A model generated the notes under the pieces. The model saw only the letters and a program-made list of their open reading frames with translations, made no database searches and was not told where the DNA came from. This document shows positions 51,719-60,062 of a stretch of DNA of 64,000 nucleotides, piece by piece. Both the position numbers and the translations under genes were made by a program. The first letter of the stretch is position 1, and each line of letters begins with the position of its first letter. This DNA is from Streptomyces pilosus (GTDB lineage Bacteria; Actinomycetota; Actinomycetes; Streptomycetales; Streptomycetaceae), in the NCBI RefSeq assembly GCF_014649835.1, contig NZ_BMTU01000003.1, positions 186,001 to 250,000 on the forward strand, in the 5' to 3' direction.

Positions 51719-51807
51719 GTGTGTGCCGGGACCTTGTCCGGGGGCCTCAATCACGCGGCAGGATGGGCGACACGGTGCGACGTCCGGGCAGCGACGAGGG
51801 GTGGCGC

Positions 51808-53214
51808 GTGAGGGGACGGCAGGGTAAGGCGCGGGGACGGGCGGACATCCGGCGGGGCCGGCGCCTGGCCGCCGGGGGCGCGGGCCTGGCGGCCGTGCTG
51901 GTGCTGGGAGGCGCTGTGCCGGGGCAGGATGCCTCGGCCCTCGGGACCGCAGGGAAGACAGGCCCCGCCGCCGGCGTCACCGCCCCCGTCGGGGCTCCCC
52001 GGCCGGGACCACCCGGGAAGGCGGACCCCGGAACCTACGCCTTCGCCGAGGACGCGCGGCGGATCGACGGCGCCGTGAGCACAACGGACGCCGTGGAACT
52101 GCTGCCCGGCCTCTCCTACCGGAGCACCCTCCCGCCGGACGGCAAGGTCCACTACCGGCTGCGCCTCGACGGCACCACGAACCTCTACGCCTCCGCCACC
52201 GCCGTCCCCCCGGCCGGCCGCGACGCCCCCGTCACCGACGGGGTCAAGGTGTCCCTGCGCAACAGCGACGGCCGCTCCTGCGACGTGGACACGGCGAGCT
52301 TCGGCGCCGGAGGCAGCCCTCACCCGGTCACCGCGTGGGCCATGCGGGAGATCTCCCCCAGGAACTCCCCGTGCGACGACACCGGCACCTACTACCTGAC
52401 CGTCGAGCGCGCCGACCCTGACGGCAGGAACTCCTCCCCCGACGCCTGGGAGACGGAGCTCACCACGGTGTCGGAGCCGGCACCGGGGACGACCGGCGCC
52501 ACGAGCGCGCCCGAGGACTGGAACTCCGCCCCTCCCACGCCCGCCACGGGGGAGCCGGAGCGGCGAGCGGGCGGTGCGGGCTTCGCCGTGGCCACCGCGG
52601 TCGGCGAGGGAGCGTGGCGGGACGACATACGCCCCGGCCAGACCCTCTTCTACAAGGTCCCCGTCGACTGGGGACAGCAGCTCCACGTCACCGCCGAACT
52701 GGGGGGCGCGGGCATGAACGCCGGCGGCTACGCCGCCGCCGCGCTCGACCTGGACCTCTACAACCCCGCCCGCGGCCGCGTCGACGACCTGGGCCTCGGC
52801 TACGGCGGCGGCCGGAAGTCCAGGAGCCTCGGACCGTTGCCACCGGTGGCGCACGCCAACCGGTACTCCTCCGCCCGCCAGGTCACGGCGACGCGGTTCG
52901 CCGGCTCGTACTACCTCGCCGCGCACCTGACGGCGGAGGTCGCCGACGACTTCGGTGACGGGCCGGTGCCCCTGACCCTGCGGGTGGGGCTGGACGGCAC
53001 GCCCCAGGACGGACCCGGCTACGCGGGGCAGCCCGTCCCGGCGGACGTCTTCACGGTCACGGGGGAGGACCGGGAGGCGGCGGCCGAGGGCGGGAGTGCG
53101 GGCGACGACGCCCCGTACCGGGTGCTCGCGGTGGGCGGCATCGGCACGGGAAGCGCGCTGCTGGTGGGACTCGGCGTGTGGACCCTGGCGGCCCGGCGGC
53201 GGGCCCTCCCGTAG
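51808..53214 (+). CDS. Secreted, membrane-anchored protein of unknown function
   Basis: 468 aa from GTG 51808, chosen for GAGGGG upstream (ATG 51763 would add 15 residues). A signal peptide with a paired-arginine start ('RRGRRLAAGGAGLAAVLVLGGAVPGQDASA') is followed by two beta-rich parts ('VHYRLRLDGTTNLYASATAVPP', and after a Pro/Thr linker 'TLFYKVPVDWGQQLHVTAELGG'). One C-terminal helix ('VLAVGGIGTGSALLVGLGVWTLAARRRALP') anchors it. The two internal domains look related, each with a 'FYKVPVDWGQ / VHYRLRL' opening. It is convergent with the Ser/Thr kinase. Function unknown. Confidence 0.75.
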   Translation: MRGRQGKARGRADIRRGRRLAAGGAGLAAVLVLGGAVPGQDASALGTAGKTGPAAGVTAPVGAPRPGPPGKADPGTYAFAEDARRIDGAVSTTDAVELLPGLSYRSTLPPDGKVHYRLRLDGTTNLYASATAVPPAGRDAPVTDGVKVSLRNSDGRSCDVDTASFGAGGSPHPVTAWAMREISPRNSPCDDTGTYYLTVERADPDGRNSSPDAWETELTTVSEPAPGTTGATSAPEDWNSAPPTPATGEPERRAGGAGFAVATAVGEGAWRDDIRPGQTLFYKVPVDWGQQLHVTAELGGAGMNAGGYAAAALDLDLYNPARGRVDDLGLGYGGGRKSRSLGPLPPVAHANRYSSARQVTATRFAGSYYLAAHLTAEVADDFGDGPVPLTLRVGLDGTPQDGPGYAGQPVPADVFTVTGEDREAAAEGGSAGDDAPYRVLAVGGIGTGSALLVGLGVWTLAARRRALP

Positions 53215-53283
53215 ACGGCGGGGTCCGGCGGCGGGCCCTCCCGTAGACGGCGGGGTCCGGCGGCGGGCCCTCCCGTAGACGGT
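53194..53283. repeat. Tandem 32-bp repeat, 2.8 copies
   Basis: Units start at 53194, 53226 and 53258 and share CGGCGGCGGGCCCTCCCGTA then GACGGCGGGGTC. The first copy holds the stop codon of the preceding gene, and the last ends six bases before the kinase stop. It looks like duplication of a gene end. Confidence 0.9.
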
Positions 53284-53288
53284 GTGGC

Positions 53289-54950
53289 TCAGATGCGGGT
53301 GAGGGCCCAGAAGCCCACGGCGTAGCAGACGAGGGCCAGGAGCAGGAGCGGGACGGCCACCGCGGCCGGGGGGCCGGGACGGCGGCGGCGCCGGCGGTGC
53401 GACCGGGGCTGGGTGGTGCCGTGCGGGGTCCCGGCGTCACCCGGGAGCGGCACCGGCGTGCTCTGGGCGGTGTATTCCGCGGTGGACGCGTCGGGGCGGG
53501 CGGCCGGCCGTGCCGGGGCGGAGCGCAGCGGACGGGTCGGGTCGTGGGGGGAGACGGCGGGGGCGGCGCCGGCCACCCGGTGCGGTGCGGGGTCCCGGTC
53601 CTGGTGCGGGCGGTGCGGTGCGTGTGCGGGGGGAGGCGGAGCGGGCACGGGGGAGGAGGTGTCCGAGCTCCGGGGCGGCGGGAGAGGGAAACTGCCCGTC
53701 CCGGACATGCCGGGTGGCCCAGGGGAGGACCCGGGCGGTGTCGTGGGGGAGACACCGCCCCGAAGCGGCTCGGCGGGCACGGAACCGCCGCCACCGCCCG
53801 TGTCGTGACCCGGACCGGGCGCCCCCGTGGCCGGACCGGGAGCGGCCGGCCGGGCGGGCTCGGGGTCGGCCGAGCCGTCCCCCGGGGTGTCCGGGGTCTC
53901 CGTGATGTCCGTGCCCCGGCCGTGGGGTCGCTCGGAGGTGTCTCCGCCGCTCCCGGCGGGGGATCCTCCCCCGGCCCCCTCCTCGCCGGTGCCGCTCGCC
54001 GGATGCTCGCCGGTGGCGTGCGACGGCGGGGACGCACCGGCCCCGCCCGAGCGCACCCCCGAGGCCGCCTTCAGCGGGCCGTCCGCGGCGAAGCCCGGGG
54101 GCAGGGGTCCGAGTTGGTCGAAGATCTCGATCAGTTCGTCGTCGGGCCCGGGCTCCGGCAGCAGCTCGGCGGCCGCGGCGAGCGCCTTGCGTGCCCCCGT
54201 CGCCGTGCGGAACCGCGCCACGGGGTCCGGCTGGAGCAGCGTGGCCACGACCTGCCAGAGCGGCTCGGGGATGCCCTGGGGGGCACCGGGCGTGCCGTGG
54301 TCGGCGAAGTACTGGAGGAGGGCCTTGGCGTCCGGTCTGGCGCCCTCCAGCAGGTACAGCGCCACCAGACCCACGGCGAACAGGTCGGAGGGGAAGTCCG
54401 GCTCCGCACCCATCATCTGCTCCGGCGCGAGATAACCGGGCGTGCCCACCACCAGATTGGTCTCGGTAAGCCGGGGCTCGCCCAGCCGCATCGCGATGCC
54501 GAAGTCGGACAGCCGCAGCCGCGGCCTGCCCGTACCGGTGGCTTCCAGGAGCACGTTGGCGGGTTTGACGTCACGGTGCACGACGTCCTCCGCGTGCACC
54601 GCGGCGAGCCCCGCCAGCAGCTGGTCGAGCAGTGTGCAGACGAAGGCGGGCGGCAGGGGGCCGTAGTCGCCGACGAGGTGGACCAGGGAACCACCGGCGA
54701 CCAGGTCCATCGTGAACAGGACCTTGTCGTCGTCGGCCGCCCAGCTGGTGGGAGCGAGGACATGGGGATGATCGATCCGCAGCGCCTGCTCACGGACGAA
54801 GCGGAGCAGGGAGTGGGCATCGCTCTGCAGCAGGACCTTGGCGGCCACATAACGGCGACGGCGGTGGTCCCAGGCGCGCCACACGGCGCCGACACCCCCG
54901 CGTCCGATCGGATCGACCAGCTCGTACCGGCCGGCGAAGACCTCACCCAT
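53289..54950 (-). CDS. Membrane Ser/Thr protein kinase
   Basis: 553 aa Hanks-type kinase. All active-site elements are present: the glycine loop 'GRGGVGAVW' at 16-24, Lys38 in 'VAAKVLL', the catalytic loop 'VHRDVKPANV' with Asp127, DFG at 149-151, and 'GTPGYLAPEQ'. The catalytic domain ends near residue 270. A Pro/Ser/Gly-rich juxtamembrane region of about 250 residues leads to a single helix, 'AVAVPLLLLALVCYAVGFWAL', at the very end, so there is no extracellular sensor. It may sense through partners such as the convergent secreted protein or the upstream XRE gene; this is inference. Confidence 0.93.
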   Translation of the reverse strand: MGEVFAGRYELVDPIGRGGVGAVWRAWDHRRRRYVAAKVLLQSDAHSLLRFVREQALRIDHPHVLAPTSWAADDDKVLFTMDLVAGGSLVHLVGDYGPLPPAFVCTLLDQLLAGLAAVHAEDVVHRDVKPANVLLEATGTGRPRLRLSDFGIAMRLGEPRLTETNLVVGTPGYLAPEQMMGAEPDFPSDLFAVGLVALYLLEGARPDAKALLQYFADHGTPGAPQGIPEPLWQVVATLLQPDPVARFRTATGARKALAAAAELLPEPGPDDELIEIFDQLGPLPPGFAADGPLKAASGVRSGGAGASPPSHATGEHPASGTGEEGAGGGSPAGSGGDTSERPHGRGTDITETPDTPGDGSADPEPARPAAPGPATGAPGPGHDTGGGGGSVPAEPLRGGVSPTTPPGSSPGPPGMSGTGSFPLPPPRSSDTSSPVPAPPPPAHAPHRPHQDRDPAPHRVAGAAPAVSPHDPTRPLRSAPARPAARPDASTAEYTAQSTPVPLPGDAGTPHGTTQPRSHRRRRRRPGPPAAVAVPLLLLALVCYAVGFWALTRI

Positions 54951-55052
54951 GGCAGTGCGTCGCTCCTCCCCCTGCGGTGTCCCCCTGTCCCTCCCCGTCC
55001 ACGAGCGGGACGACTCCCCCGGTGTCGCCCGGCTCTTCCCCCGTGGGGCGGG

Positions 55053-55601
55053 TCAGTTCTGGTGGGACTGGTAGTGCGTGACCGCGTCGGAGGTGCGGCC
55101 GGCGCCGTAGACGCGGAGGAACTCCGCCAGTTCGGGGTGGGTAGGAGCGAGGGTGTCGGCGGCGTCGATGATGTCTCCCGCGGCCGCGACCGAGCGCAGC
55201 AGGGACTGGATCTCGCGGACCACCCGCTTGACCGTGGGGGCACCCGAACTGCTCGTCGTCTGCGTGGTGTTGCTGAGCACCGAACCCCCCTGGGACTTCT
55301 TGATCTCCTCCATGCGCTCGGTCGCCTCGGCCGCGCTGACGCTGCCGTCGGCGACCTGCCCCGCCAGGTTCTGCAGGAGCTGCACCCGCTGCACCACCGC
55401 GGGGTTGCCGATCTTCGCCCGCTGGCCGCTCATCAGCTGCGACAGCATCGGCGCGGAGAGTCCCAGCACCCCCGCCAGACGGGCCTGGTTGAGCCCCAGG
55501 TCGTCTATGAGCCTACGGAAGAGCGTCCCCAGCGGCTCCCCGTACCAATTCCGCTGCAGTTCCCGCGCTCTGGCGGTGGCTTCCTGCTGTGCGGCGTCCA
55601 T
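55053..55601 (-). CDS. XRE-like DNA-binding regulator
   Basis: 182 aa. ATG 55601 (MDAAQQEATARARELQRNWYGEPLGTLFRRLIDDLGLNQARLA) has GGGGAG upstream. The helix-turn-helix is 'LGLNQARLAGVLGLSAPMLSQLMSGQRAKIGNP' near residues 34-66. The 'GSVLSNTTQTT' linker and C-terminal helical part ('TVKRVVREIQSLLRSVAAAGDIIDAADTLAPTHPELAEFLRVYGAGR') are typical of a widespread Streptomyces regulator. A perfect palindrome lies 30 bases upstream, so autoregulation is likely. It precedes the kinase on the same strand by 102 bases. Confidence 0.87.
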   Translation of the reverse strand: MDAAQQEATARARELQRNWYGEPLGTLFRRLIDDLGLNQARLAGVLGLSAPMLSQLMSGQRAKIGNPAVVQRVQLLQNLAGQVADGSVSAAEATERMEEIKKSQGGSVLSNTTQTTSSSGAPTVKRVVREIQSLLRSVAAAGDIIDAADTLAPTHPELAEFLRVYGAGRTSDAVTHYQSHQN

Positions 55602-55630
55602 TGCGTCTCCCCATCGCTTCCCCATGAACC

Positions 55631-55652
55631 GTGGTTCGCTGTAGCGAACCAC
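55631..55652. promoter_or_regulatory. Perfect inverted repeat upstream of the XRE regulator
   Basis: Ten-base arms GTGGTTCGCT / AGCGAACCAC with spacer GT, about 30 bases before the start codon. It is a likely operator for self-repression, inferred from symmetry and position. Confidence 0.7.
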
Positions 55653-55781
55653 GCCGAGCATCTTACGGAGAGTGGTCGGTCACGGGGACCCCCAATCTTT
55701 TTGCGGAATCCCCGGGGGGACCCGGTACTCTGGTGCCGAGCGCCCGCCGAGAAGTGTTCTTCCAGGTGGTCGCTTTCCTTC

Positions 55782-55854
55782 GGGGCCTTAGCTCAGTTGG
55801 TAGAGCGCTGTCTTTGCATGGCAGATGTCAGGGGTTCGACTCCCCTAGGCTCCA
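55782..55854 (+). tRNA. tRNA-Ala (anticodon TGC)
   Basis: Cloverleaf: acceptor GGGGCCT with AGGCTCC (one G-T pair), AGCTCAGTTGGTAGAGC D-arm, anticodon stem CTGTC/GGCAG with TGC at 55815-55817, T-loop GGTTCGACTCC, discriminator A. CCA is not encoded, unlike the tRNA-Ile. Confidence 0.97.
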
Positions 55855-55860
55855 CAAGCA

Positions 55861-55897
55861 AACCCCTCCCACCTGCGAAAACGCGGGGGGAGGGGTT
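55861..55897 (+). terminator. Terminator after tRNA-Ala
   Basis: AACCCCTCCC / GGGAGGGGTT arms of ten bp with a 17-base loop, followed by CTTG and parS site 10. Confidence 0.75.
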
Positions 55898-55900
55898 CTT

Positions 55901-55914
55901 GTTTCACGTGAAAC
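55901..55914. other. parS: parS site 10
   Basis: Perfect GTTTCACGTGAAAC between two facing terminators. Confidence 0.93.
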
Positions 55915-55962
55915 GGCGCGGTGGGGCAGGCAACGGTCAAGTCGCCTGCCCCACCGCGCCGT
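55913..55962 (-). terminator. Terminator of the DUF5324 gene
   Basis: Nineteen-bp perfect stem starting ACGGCGCGGTGGGGCAGGC with a 12-base loop, overlapping the end of parS site 10 by two bases. Confidence 0.85.
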
Positions 55963-55980
55963 TGGCGGCGGCGTCGCCCG

Positions 55981-56679
55981 TCAGGTCTCGTCGCGCCGGG
56001 CGGCCTCTTCCGCGGCCTCCTTGGCCTCGACCTCGGGGTCGAGCGCGTTCAGGTCGCTGCCGTCCACCGACGTCAGCTGGGACGAGCCCGACACGTCCGT
56101 CGCGGCCGGCGGCTCCACCAGCCAGTCGGGGTTGGCCTGCTTGTCCCACCACTTCCAGACGGCGAAGGCGCCGCCGGCCACCGCGCCCAGGAGCAGGGCC
56201 TTCCTCGCGGCCCGGCCGGCCTTCGCCCGCCGCTGCTGCTTGCGCACGAGCTTCTGGATCTGCTGGGCCGACACCTGGCCCCGCAGAGCGGCCAGAGCCG
56301 CCGCACTGCGAGCCGCTGCCTCCTCACGCGCGGGGCCGGCTGCGGCGATCGCCTGCTCGATCACGGGGCGGGAGTAGTCGGCGGCCTGCCGAGCGGCCGT
56401 GCGGGTACGGGCGGCCGCCTGATGGGCGGCCTTGTCGACCTTTGGTGGCACATGCGTCCGGGCCTGTTCCAGATACGGCTGCACATGGGCGCCGTACTGG
56501 ACACGGGCCTGCCCGGCTGCCTGCGTCACCTTGGGAGCCAGCCGTACGCGGGCTTCCTGTGCGTAGTGCGCGGCCCTGACCTTGGCCGTGTCGGCGTAGG
56601 GCGCCACCACTTCCGCGGCGTGCAGCACGCTGTCCTTCGCCGAACCGGTCGCGGCGCGCACGCTGTCGATGCGGGTCAC
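55981..56679 (-). CDS. DUF5324 family protein
   Basis: 232 aa. The first 160 residues are Ala-rich helices with regular hydrophobic spacing, apt for coiled coils ('APYADTAKVRAAHYAQEARVRLAPKVTQAAGQARVQYG'). One short membrane helix follows, 'ALLLGAVAGGAFAVWKWW', and an acidic tail ('LDPEVEAKEAAEEAARRDE'). GTG 56679 is the start. Function unknown; the family is limited to Streptomyces relatives. The 338-base gap to the cyclophilin gene holds only promoter-like sequence. Confidence 0.8.
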   Translation of the reverse strand: MTRIDSVRAATGSAKDSVLHAAEVVAPYADTAKVRAAHYAQEARVRLAPKVTQAAGQARVQYGAHVQPYLEQARTHVPPKVDKAAHQAAARTRTAARQAADYSRPVIEQAIAAAGPAREEAAARSAAALAALRGQVSAQQIQKLVRKQQRRAKAGRAARKALLLGAVAGGAFAVWKWWDKQANPDWLVEPPAATDVSGSSQLTSVDGSDLNALDPEVEAKEAAEEAARRDET

Positions 56680-57017
56680 GGGTTCCTCCTCCTCGGTGGC
56701 GTACGGTATTTCGACTTTCCACCCTTTTACGGATCATGCCTGCCGGGTCGCTGTCAGTCATGCGCGGACGGGCATCCGGGTGCCGGTGAAGTCGGTCGAT
56801 TGCGGTAACAGTGCAATAGCGGATGAATCCCGGGCAACGGGCGCCTGTCGTCGACAATGCCACGGATCGCCTCCGCACGCCCCCGTCACGGGGGTACCCG
56901 ACCTGATTTCGGCGCACCGGACGACCCGGTTGCCCCCCTGTGTCCGCAGGCCGGGCGACTGGGCGCTCCGTCCGTGCGAGGATCAGGGAGTCACGGAAAG
57001 ACAACGGAAGGCACATC

Positions 57018-57545
57018 GTGGCTGAGCAGCTCCACGCCACCCTGAAGACCAATCACGGCGACATCGAGGTCCGGCTCTTCCCGAACCACGCGCCGATCAC
57101 GGTCAAGAACTTCGTCGAGCTCGCCAAGGGCGAGCGGGAGTGGACCCACCCCGAGACCGGGCAGAAGTCCACGGACAAGCTCTACGACGGTACGGTCTTC
57201 CACCGGGTGATCAGCGGCTTCATGATCCAGGGCGGTGACCCGCTGGGCAACGGCACCGGTGGTCCCGGCTACCAGTTCGAGGACGAGTTCCACCCGGACC
57301 TGCGCTTCGACAAGCCGTACCTGCTGGCGATGGCCAACGCCGGGCCCGGCACCAACGGCTCGCAGTTCTTCATCACCGTCGCCCCGACGGCGTGGCTGAA
57401 CCGCAAGCACACCATTTTCGGTGAGGTCACCGACGCCGCGAGCCAGAAGGTCATCGACACCATCGCGTCGGCGCAGACCAACCCGCGCACCGACCGCCCG
57501 GTCAACGACGTGGTGATCGAGTCGGTCGAGATCCGCGAGGGCTGA
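57018..57545 (+). CDS. Cyclophilin-type peptidyl-prolyl cis-trans isomerase
   Basis: 175 aa. GTG 57018 (VAEQLHATLKTNHGDIEVRLFPNHAPITVKNFVELAKGE) follows GGAAGG. The catalytic Arg/Phe region is 'DGTVFHRVISGFMIQGGDPLGNGTGGPGYQF', and the cyclophilin signature is 'GPGTNGSQFFITVAPTAWLNRKHTIFGEV'. No signal peptide, so it is cytoplasmic. It catalyses proline isomerisation during folding. Confidence 0.96.
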   Translation: MAEQLHATLKTNHGDIEVRLFPNHAPITVKNFVELAKGEREWTHPETGQKSTDKLYDGTVFHRVISGFMIQGGDPLGNGTGGPGYQFEDEFHPDLRFDKPYLLAMANAGPGTNGSQFFITVAPTAWLNRKHTIFGEVTDAASQKVIDTIASAQTNPRTDRPVNDVVIESVEIREG

Positions 57546-57588
57546 GCACCTCGTCCCGGAGTGCGAAAGCCCTCGTAGGGAACCAATC

Positions 57589-57618
57589 GCCCCGCTCATC
57601 CGTAAGGATGGGCGGGGC
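57589..57618 (+). terminator. Terminator after cyclophilin gene
   Basis: GCCCCGCTCATCC / GGATGGGCGGGGC with one G-T pair and loop GTAA, then GGGGCTTTT. Confidence 0.85.
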
Positions 57619-57648
57619 GGGGCTTTTCCACACGACCTAGGGGACGTC

Positions 57649-58536
57649 ATGGACGACCAGGCTGCCGGCGACGCGCGGGACGCCCAGCGTGTCCCTGTCT
57701 GCTACCGGCACCCGGACCGTGAGACCGGCATCCGCTGCACCCGGTGCGAGCGGCCGATCTGCCCGGAGTGCATGATCGACGCCTCGGTCGGTTTCCAGTG
57801 CCCGGAGTGCGTCCGCACCGGCTCGGGCACCGGGCACGCGCCCTCCGCCTCCCTGCCCCGCACGCTCGCGGGCGGAACGGTCGCCGCCGATCCCCGGCTG
57901 CTCACCAAGATCCTCATCGGGATCAACCTCGCGGTGTTCCTCGCCGTGCAGATCAGGCCCTCGCTGCTGGATCCGCTCGTCCTGGTCGGCGTCTGGCCGC
58001 CGGAGCCGTTCCTGCCCCGGGACGGGGTGGCCGAGGGCGAGTGGTACCGCCTGTTCACCTCGATGTTCACGCACGAGGAGATATGGCACATCGCCTTCAA
58101 CATGCTCGGCCTGTGGTGGCTCGGCGGACCGCTGGAGGAAGCCCTGGGCAGGGCCCGCTTCCTCGCGCTCTACCTGGTCTCGGGCCTCGCGGGCAGTGCG
58201 CTGACCTATGTCCTGGCCTCGGGCAGCACGGCCTCGCTCGGCGCGTCCGGTGCGATCTTCGGTCTGTTCGGCGCGATCGCCGTATTGATGCGACGGCTCA
58301 ACCAGGACATGCGGGGGATCATCGCCCTGCTGGTCATCAATGTGATCATCACCATCGGCTGGAGCAACATCGCCTGGCAGGCCCACCTGGGAGGCTTCGT
58401 CGCCGGTGTGGTGATCGGGTACGCCATGGTCCACGCCCCACGGGAACGGCGGGCGCTGGTGCAGTACGGCACCTGCGCGCTGGTGCTGGCCGCGGTCGTG
58501 GTGATGACCCTGCTGAGGACGGCGCAGCTCACCTGA
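57649..58536 (+). CDS. Rhomboid intramembrane serine protease with zinc-ribbon head
   Basis: 295 aa. The head has 'CYRHPDRETGIRCTRCERPICPECMIDASVGFQCPECV', a B-box-like zinc ribbon with seven Cys and one His. The rhomboid core has about six helices, with the catalytic Ser200 in 'SLGASGAIFG' and His246 in 'QAHLGGFVAG'. It cleaves membrane-spanning substrates within the bilayer; targets are unknown. The zinc head is the usual actinobacterial fusion and may recruit substrates. ATG 57649 follows a GGGGAC. Confidence 0.93.
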   Translation: MDDQAAGDARDAQRVPVCYRHPDRETGIRCTRCERPICPECMIDASVGFQCPECVRTGSGTGHAPSASLPRTLAGGTVAADPRLLTKILIGINLAVFLAVQIRPSLLDPLVLVGVWPPEPFLPRDGVAEGEWYRLFTSMFTHEEIWHIAFNMLGLWWLGGPLEEALGRARFLALYLVSGLAGSALTYVLASGSTASLGASGAIFGLFGAIAVLMRRLNQDMRGIIALLVINVIITIGWSNIAWQAHLGGFVAGVVIGYAMVHAPRERRALVQYGTCALVLAAVVVMTLLRTAQLT

Positions 58537-58569
58537 GGAACGCGGCGCGGCTCACCTGGGGAACAGAGG

Positions 58570-58769
58570 TTGTCCACAGAAGGTGGCGGATCTTGTGCAC
58601 AGGGTGCGCGGAGGTCTGCCCGATCCCGGATCGACCCGCGTTTGTGCAGGTCAGGTGACTTACGAACAGGTTTTCGGTTGGTGGTGTTTCTGTCACACCG
58701 GCGTCAACCTTCGAAGGGTTATCCACAGATCGAGTTTGCTGTCCACATGTGGACAAGGCCTGTGGATAA
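58570..58769. promoter_or_regulatory. DnaA-box cluster outside oriC (rhomboid-crgA intergenic)
   Basis: Perfect or near-perfect DnaA boxes: TTGTCCACA 58570-58578, TTATCCACA 58719-58727, CTGTCCACA 58739-58747, TGTGGACAA 58748-58756 and TGTGGATAA 58761-58769. The last four lie within 51 bases, and two are back to back, forming TGTCCACA/TGTGGACA. It lies about 18.5 kb from oriC. A DnaA-titration role is inferred by analogy with other Streptomyces clusters. Confidence 0.8.
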
Positions 58770-58780
58770 CTCAGGGGATA

Positions 58781-58817
58781 GTCCTGCCCAGAGCTGAGGG
58801 GCAGCTCTGGGCAGGAC
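58781..58817 (-). terminator. crgA terminator
   Basis: Perfect 16-bp stem GTCCTGCCCAGAGCTG and complement with loop AGGGG, 22 bases beyond the crgA stop. Confidence 0.88.
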
Positions 58818-58839
58818 TCCGCTCACCGTGCGGTGGGCG

Positions 58840-59094
58840 CTACTTCCACTGCGTCGAGACACCGAATCCGGCGGCGATGAACCCGAAGCCCACCACGATG
58901 TTCCAGTTGCCCAGGGCGTCGATGGGCAGCGAACCGTCGGTGACGTAGAAGACGACGATCCAGGCCAGGCCGATGAGGAACAGGGCCAGCATCACCGGCG
59001 CGACCCAGGCGCGGTTGGTCAGCTTGATCGCGGTCGTCTGCTTGGCCGGCGGCGGCGTGTAGTCGGCCTTCTTGCGGATACGTGACTTCGGCAC
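58840..59094 (-). CDS. crgA: Cell-division protein CrgA
   Basis: 84 aa, normal length. GTG 59094 starts V(M)[19 protein letters not shown]; two membrane helices follow, '[21 protein letters not shown]' and '[18 protein letters not shown]', with the conserved 'GNWN' and C-terminal 'STQWK'. CrgA restrains FtsZ ring formation and sporulation septation in Streptomyces and bridges divisome proteins. It is transcribed towards the DnaA-box cluster. Confidence 0.95.
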   Translation of the reverse strand: MPKSRIRKKADYTPPPAKQTTAIKLTNRAWVAPVMLALFLIGLAWIVVFYVTDGSLPIDALGNWNIVVGFGFIAAGFGVSTQWK

Positions 59095-59235
59095 GAGAGT
59101 CTCTCCTGTCGATGCGCTGCGTGGCCGCGCAGGGAACTGGGTCAGGCTCGGAGCAGCGTACAAGGGGACTCTGAGCGCTCCCCCGGGCGTCCGTTAGCGT
59201 AGTGCTTCCGCGGCGCCGAAGGAGATAAGGGTACG

Positions 59236-60015
59236 TTGAGCAATTCTGCCGACTTCCCCGGACCGGGATCCAGTCCTGCCCGGCGACGCCGTGTCCGGCC
59301 CGTGCGCATCCTCACCGCGGGCGTCTTCGCCCTGGCGGGACTCATCTTCTTCACCAGCTTCGACACCGCCAAGGGCACCAACATCCGCACGGACGCCTCG
59401 CTGCTGAAGCTCTCCGACCTGATCCACGAACGCAGCCGCAAGAACGGCGAGCTGGAGGAGTCCAACGGTGCGTTGCGCGGGGACATCGAGTCCCTCGCCG
59501 AGCGCGACGACGGCAGCACCGAGGAGGAGGACGACAAGCTCGCCGCCCTGGAGGAGCGCGCCGGCACGCAGAAGCTCAAGGGCGAGGCGGTGACGGTCAC
59601 CCTGAACGACGCCCCGCCGGACGCCACCGCCAAGCTCCCCGGTTATCCCGAGCCCCAGCCCGACTACCTGGTCATCCACCAGCAGGACCTCCAGGCCGTG
59701 GTGAACGCGATGTGGCAGGGCGGAGCCGAGGGCATCAAGGTCATGGACCAGCGGCTGATCTCCACCAGCGCCGTGCGCTGTGTGGGCAACACCCTGATCC
59801 TCCAGGGCCGCGTCTACTCGCCGCCGTACAAGATCACGGCGGTCGGGGACCCGAAGAAGCTGAAGAAGGCCCTGGCTGCCTCGCCGGCGATCCAGAACTA
59901 CATGGTCTACGTCAACGTCTACGGCCTCGGCTGGCAGGTCGAGGACGAGGGCACGGTGACGCTGCCCGGCTACGCGGGCACCGTAGACCTGCACTACGCC
60001 GAGCCCGTGGAGTAG
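59236..60015 (+). CDS. DUF881 family protein
   Basis: 259 aa. TTG 59236 starts (L/M)SNSADFPGPGSS; a weak ribosome-binding site GGAGATAAGG is seen upstream. One N-terminal membrane helix ('ILTAGVFALAGLIFFTSF') leads to a helical stalk ('LKLSDLIHERSRKNGELEESNGALRGDIESLAERD'). The DUF881 fold follows with 'LKGEAVTVTLNDAPP', 'VHQQDLQAVVNAMWQGGAEGIKVMDQRL' and 'CVGNTLILQGRVYSPPYKITAVGD'. The family lies next to division genes and is related to YlxW proteins. Function unknown. Confidence 0.9.
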   Translation: MSNSADFPGPGSSPARRRRVRPVRILTAGVFALAGLIFFTSFDTAKGTNIRTDASLLKLSDLIHERSRKNGELEESNGALRGDIESLAERDDGSTEEEDDKLAALEERAGTQKLKGEAVTVTLNDAPPDATAKLPGYPEPQPDYLVIHQQDLQAVVNAMWQGGAEGIKVMDQRLISTSAVRCVGNTLILQGRVYSPPYKITAVGDPKKLKKALAASPAIQNYMVYVNVYGLGWQVEDEGTVTLPGYAGTVDLHYAEPVE

Positions 60016-60048
60016 CGGCCCCCGCACGCGCAACCGGACCCGGGCGAT

Positions 60049-60062
60049 GTTTCACGTGGAAC
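60049..60062. other. parS: parS site 11 (one mismatch)
   Basis: GTTTCACGTGGAAC: one change (A to G) in the right arm. It lies 34 bases after the DUF881 stop. Imperfect parS sites are known in Streptomyces. Confidence 0.8.

Noticed and set aside
53397..56579. Plus-strand open frame of 1060 codons through kinase, XRE gene and tRNA-Ala
   Set aside because: It crosses a tRNA and several terminators and opposes clear genes.
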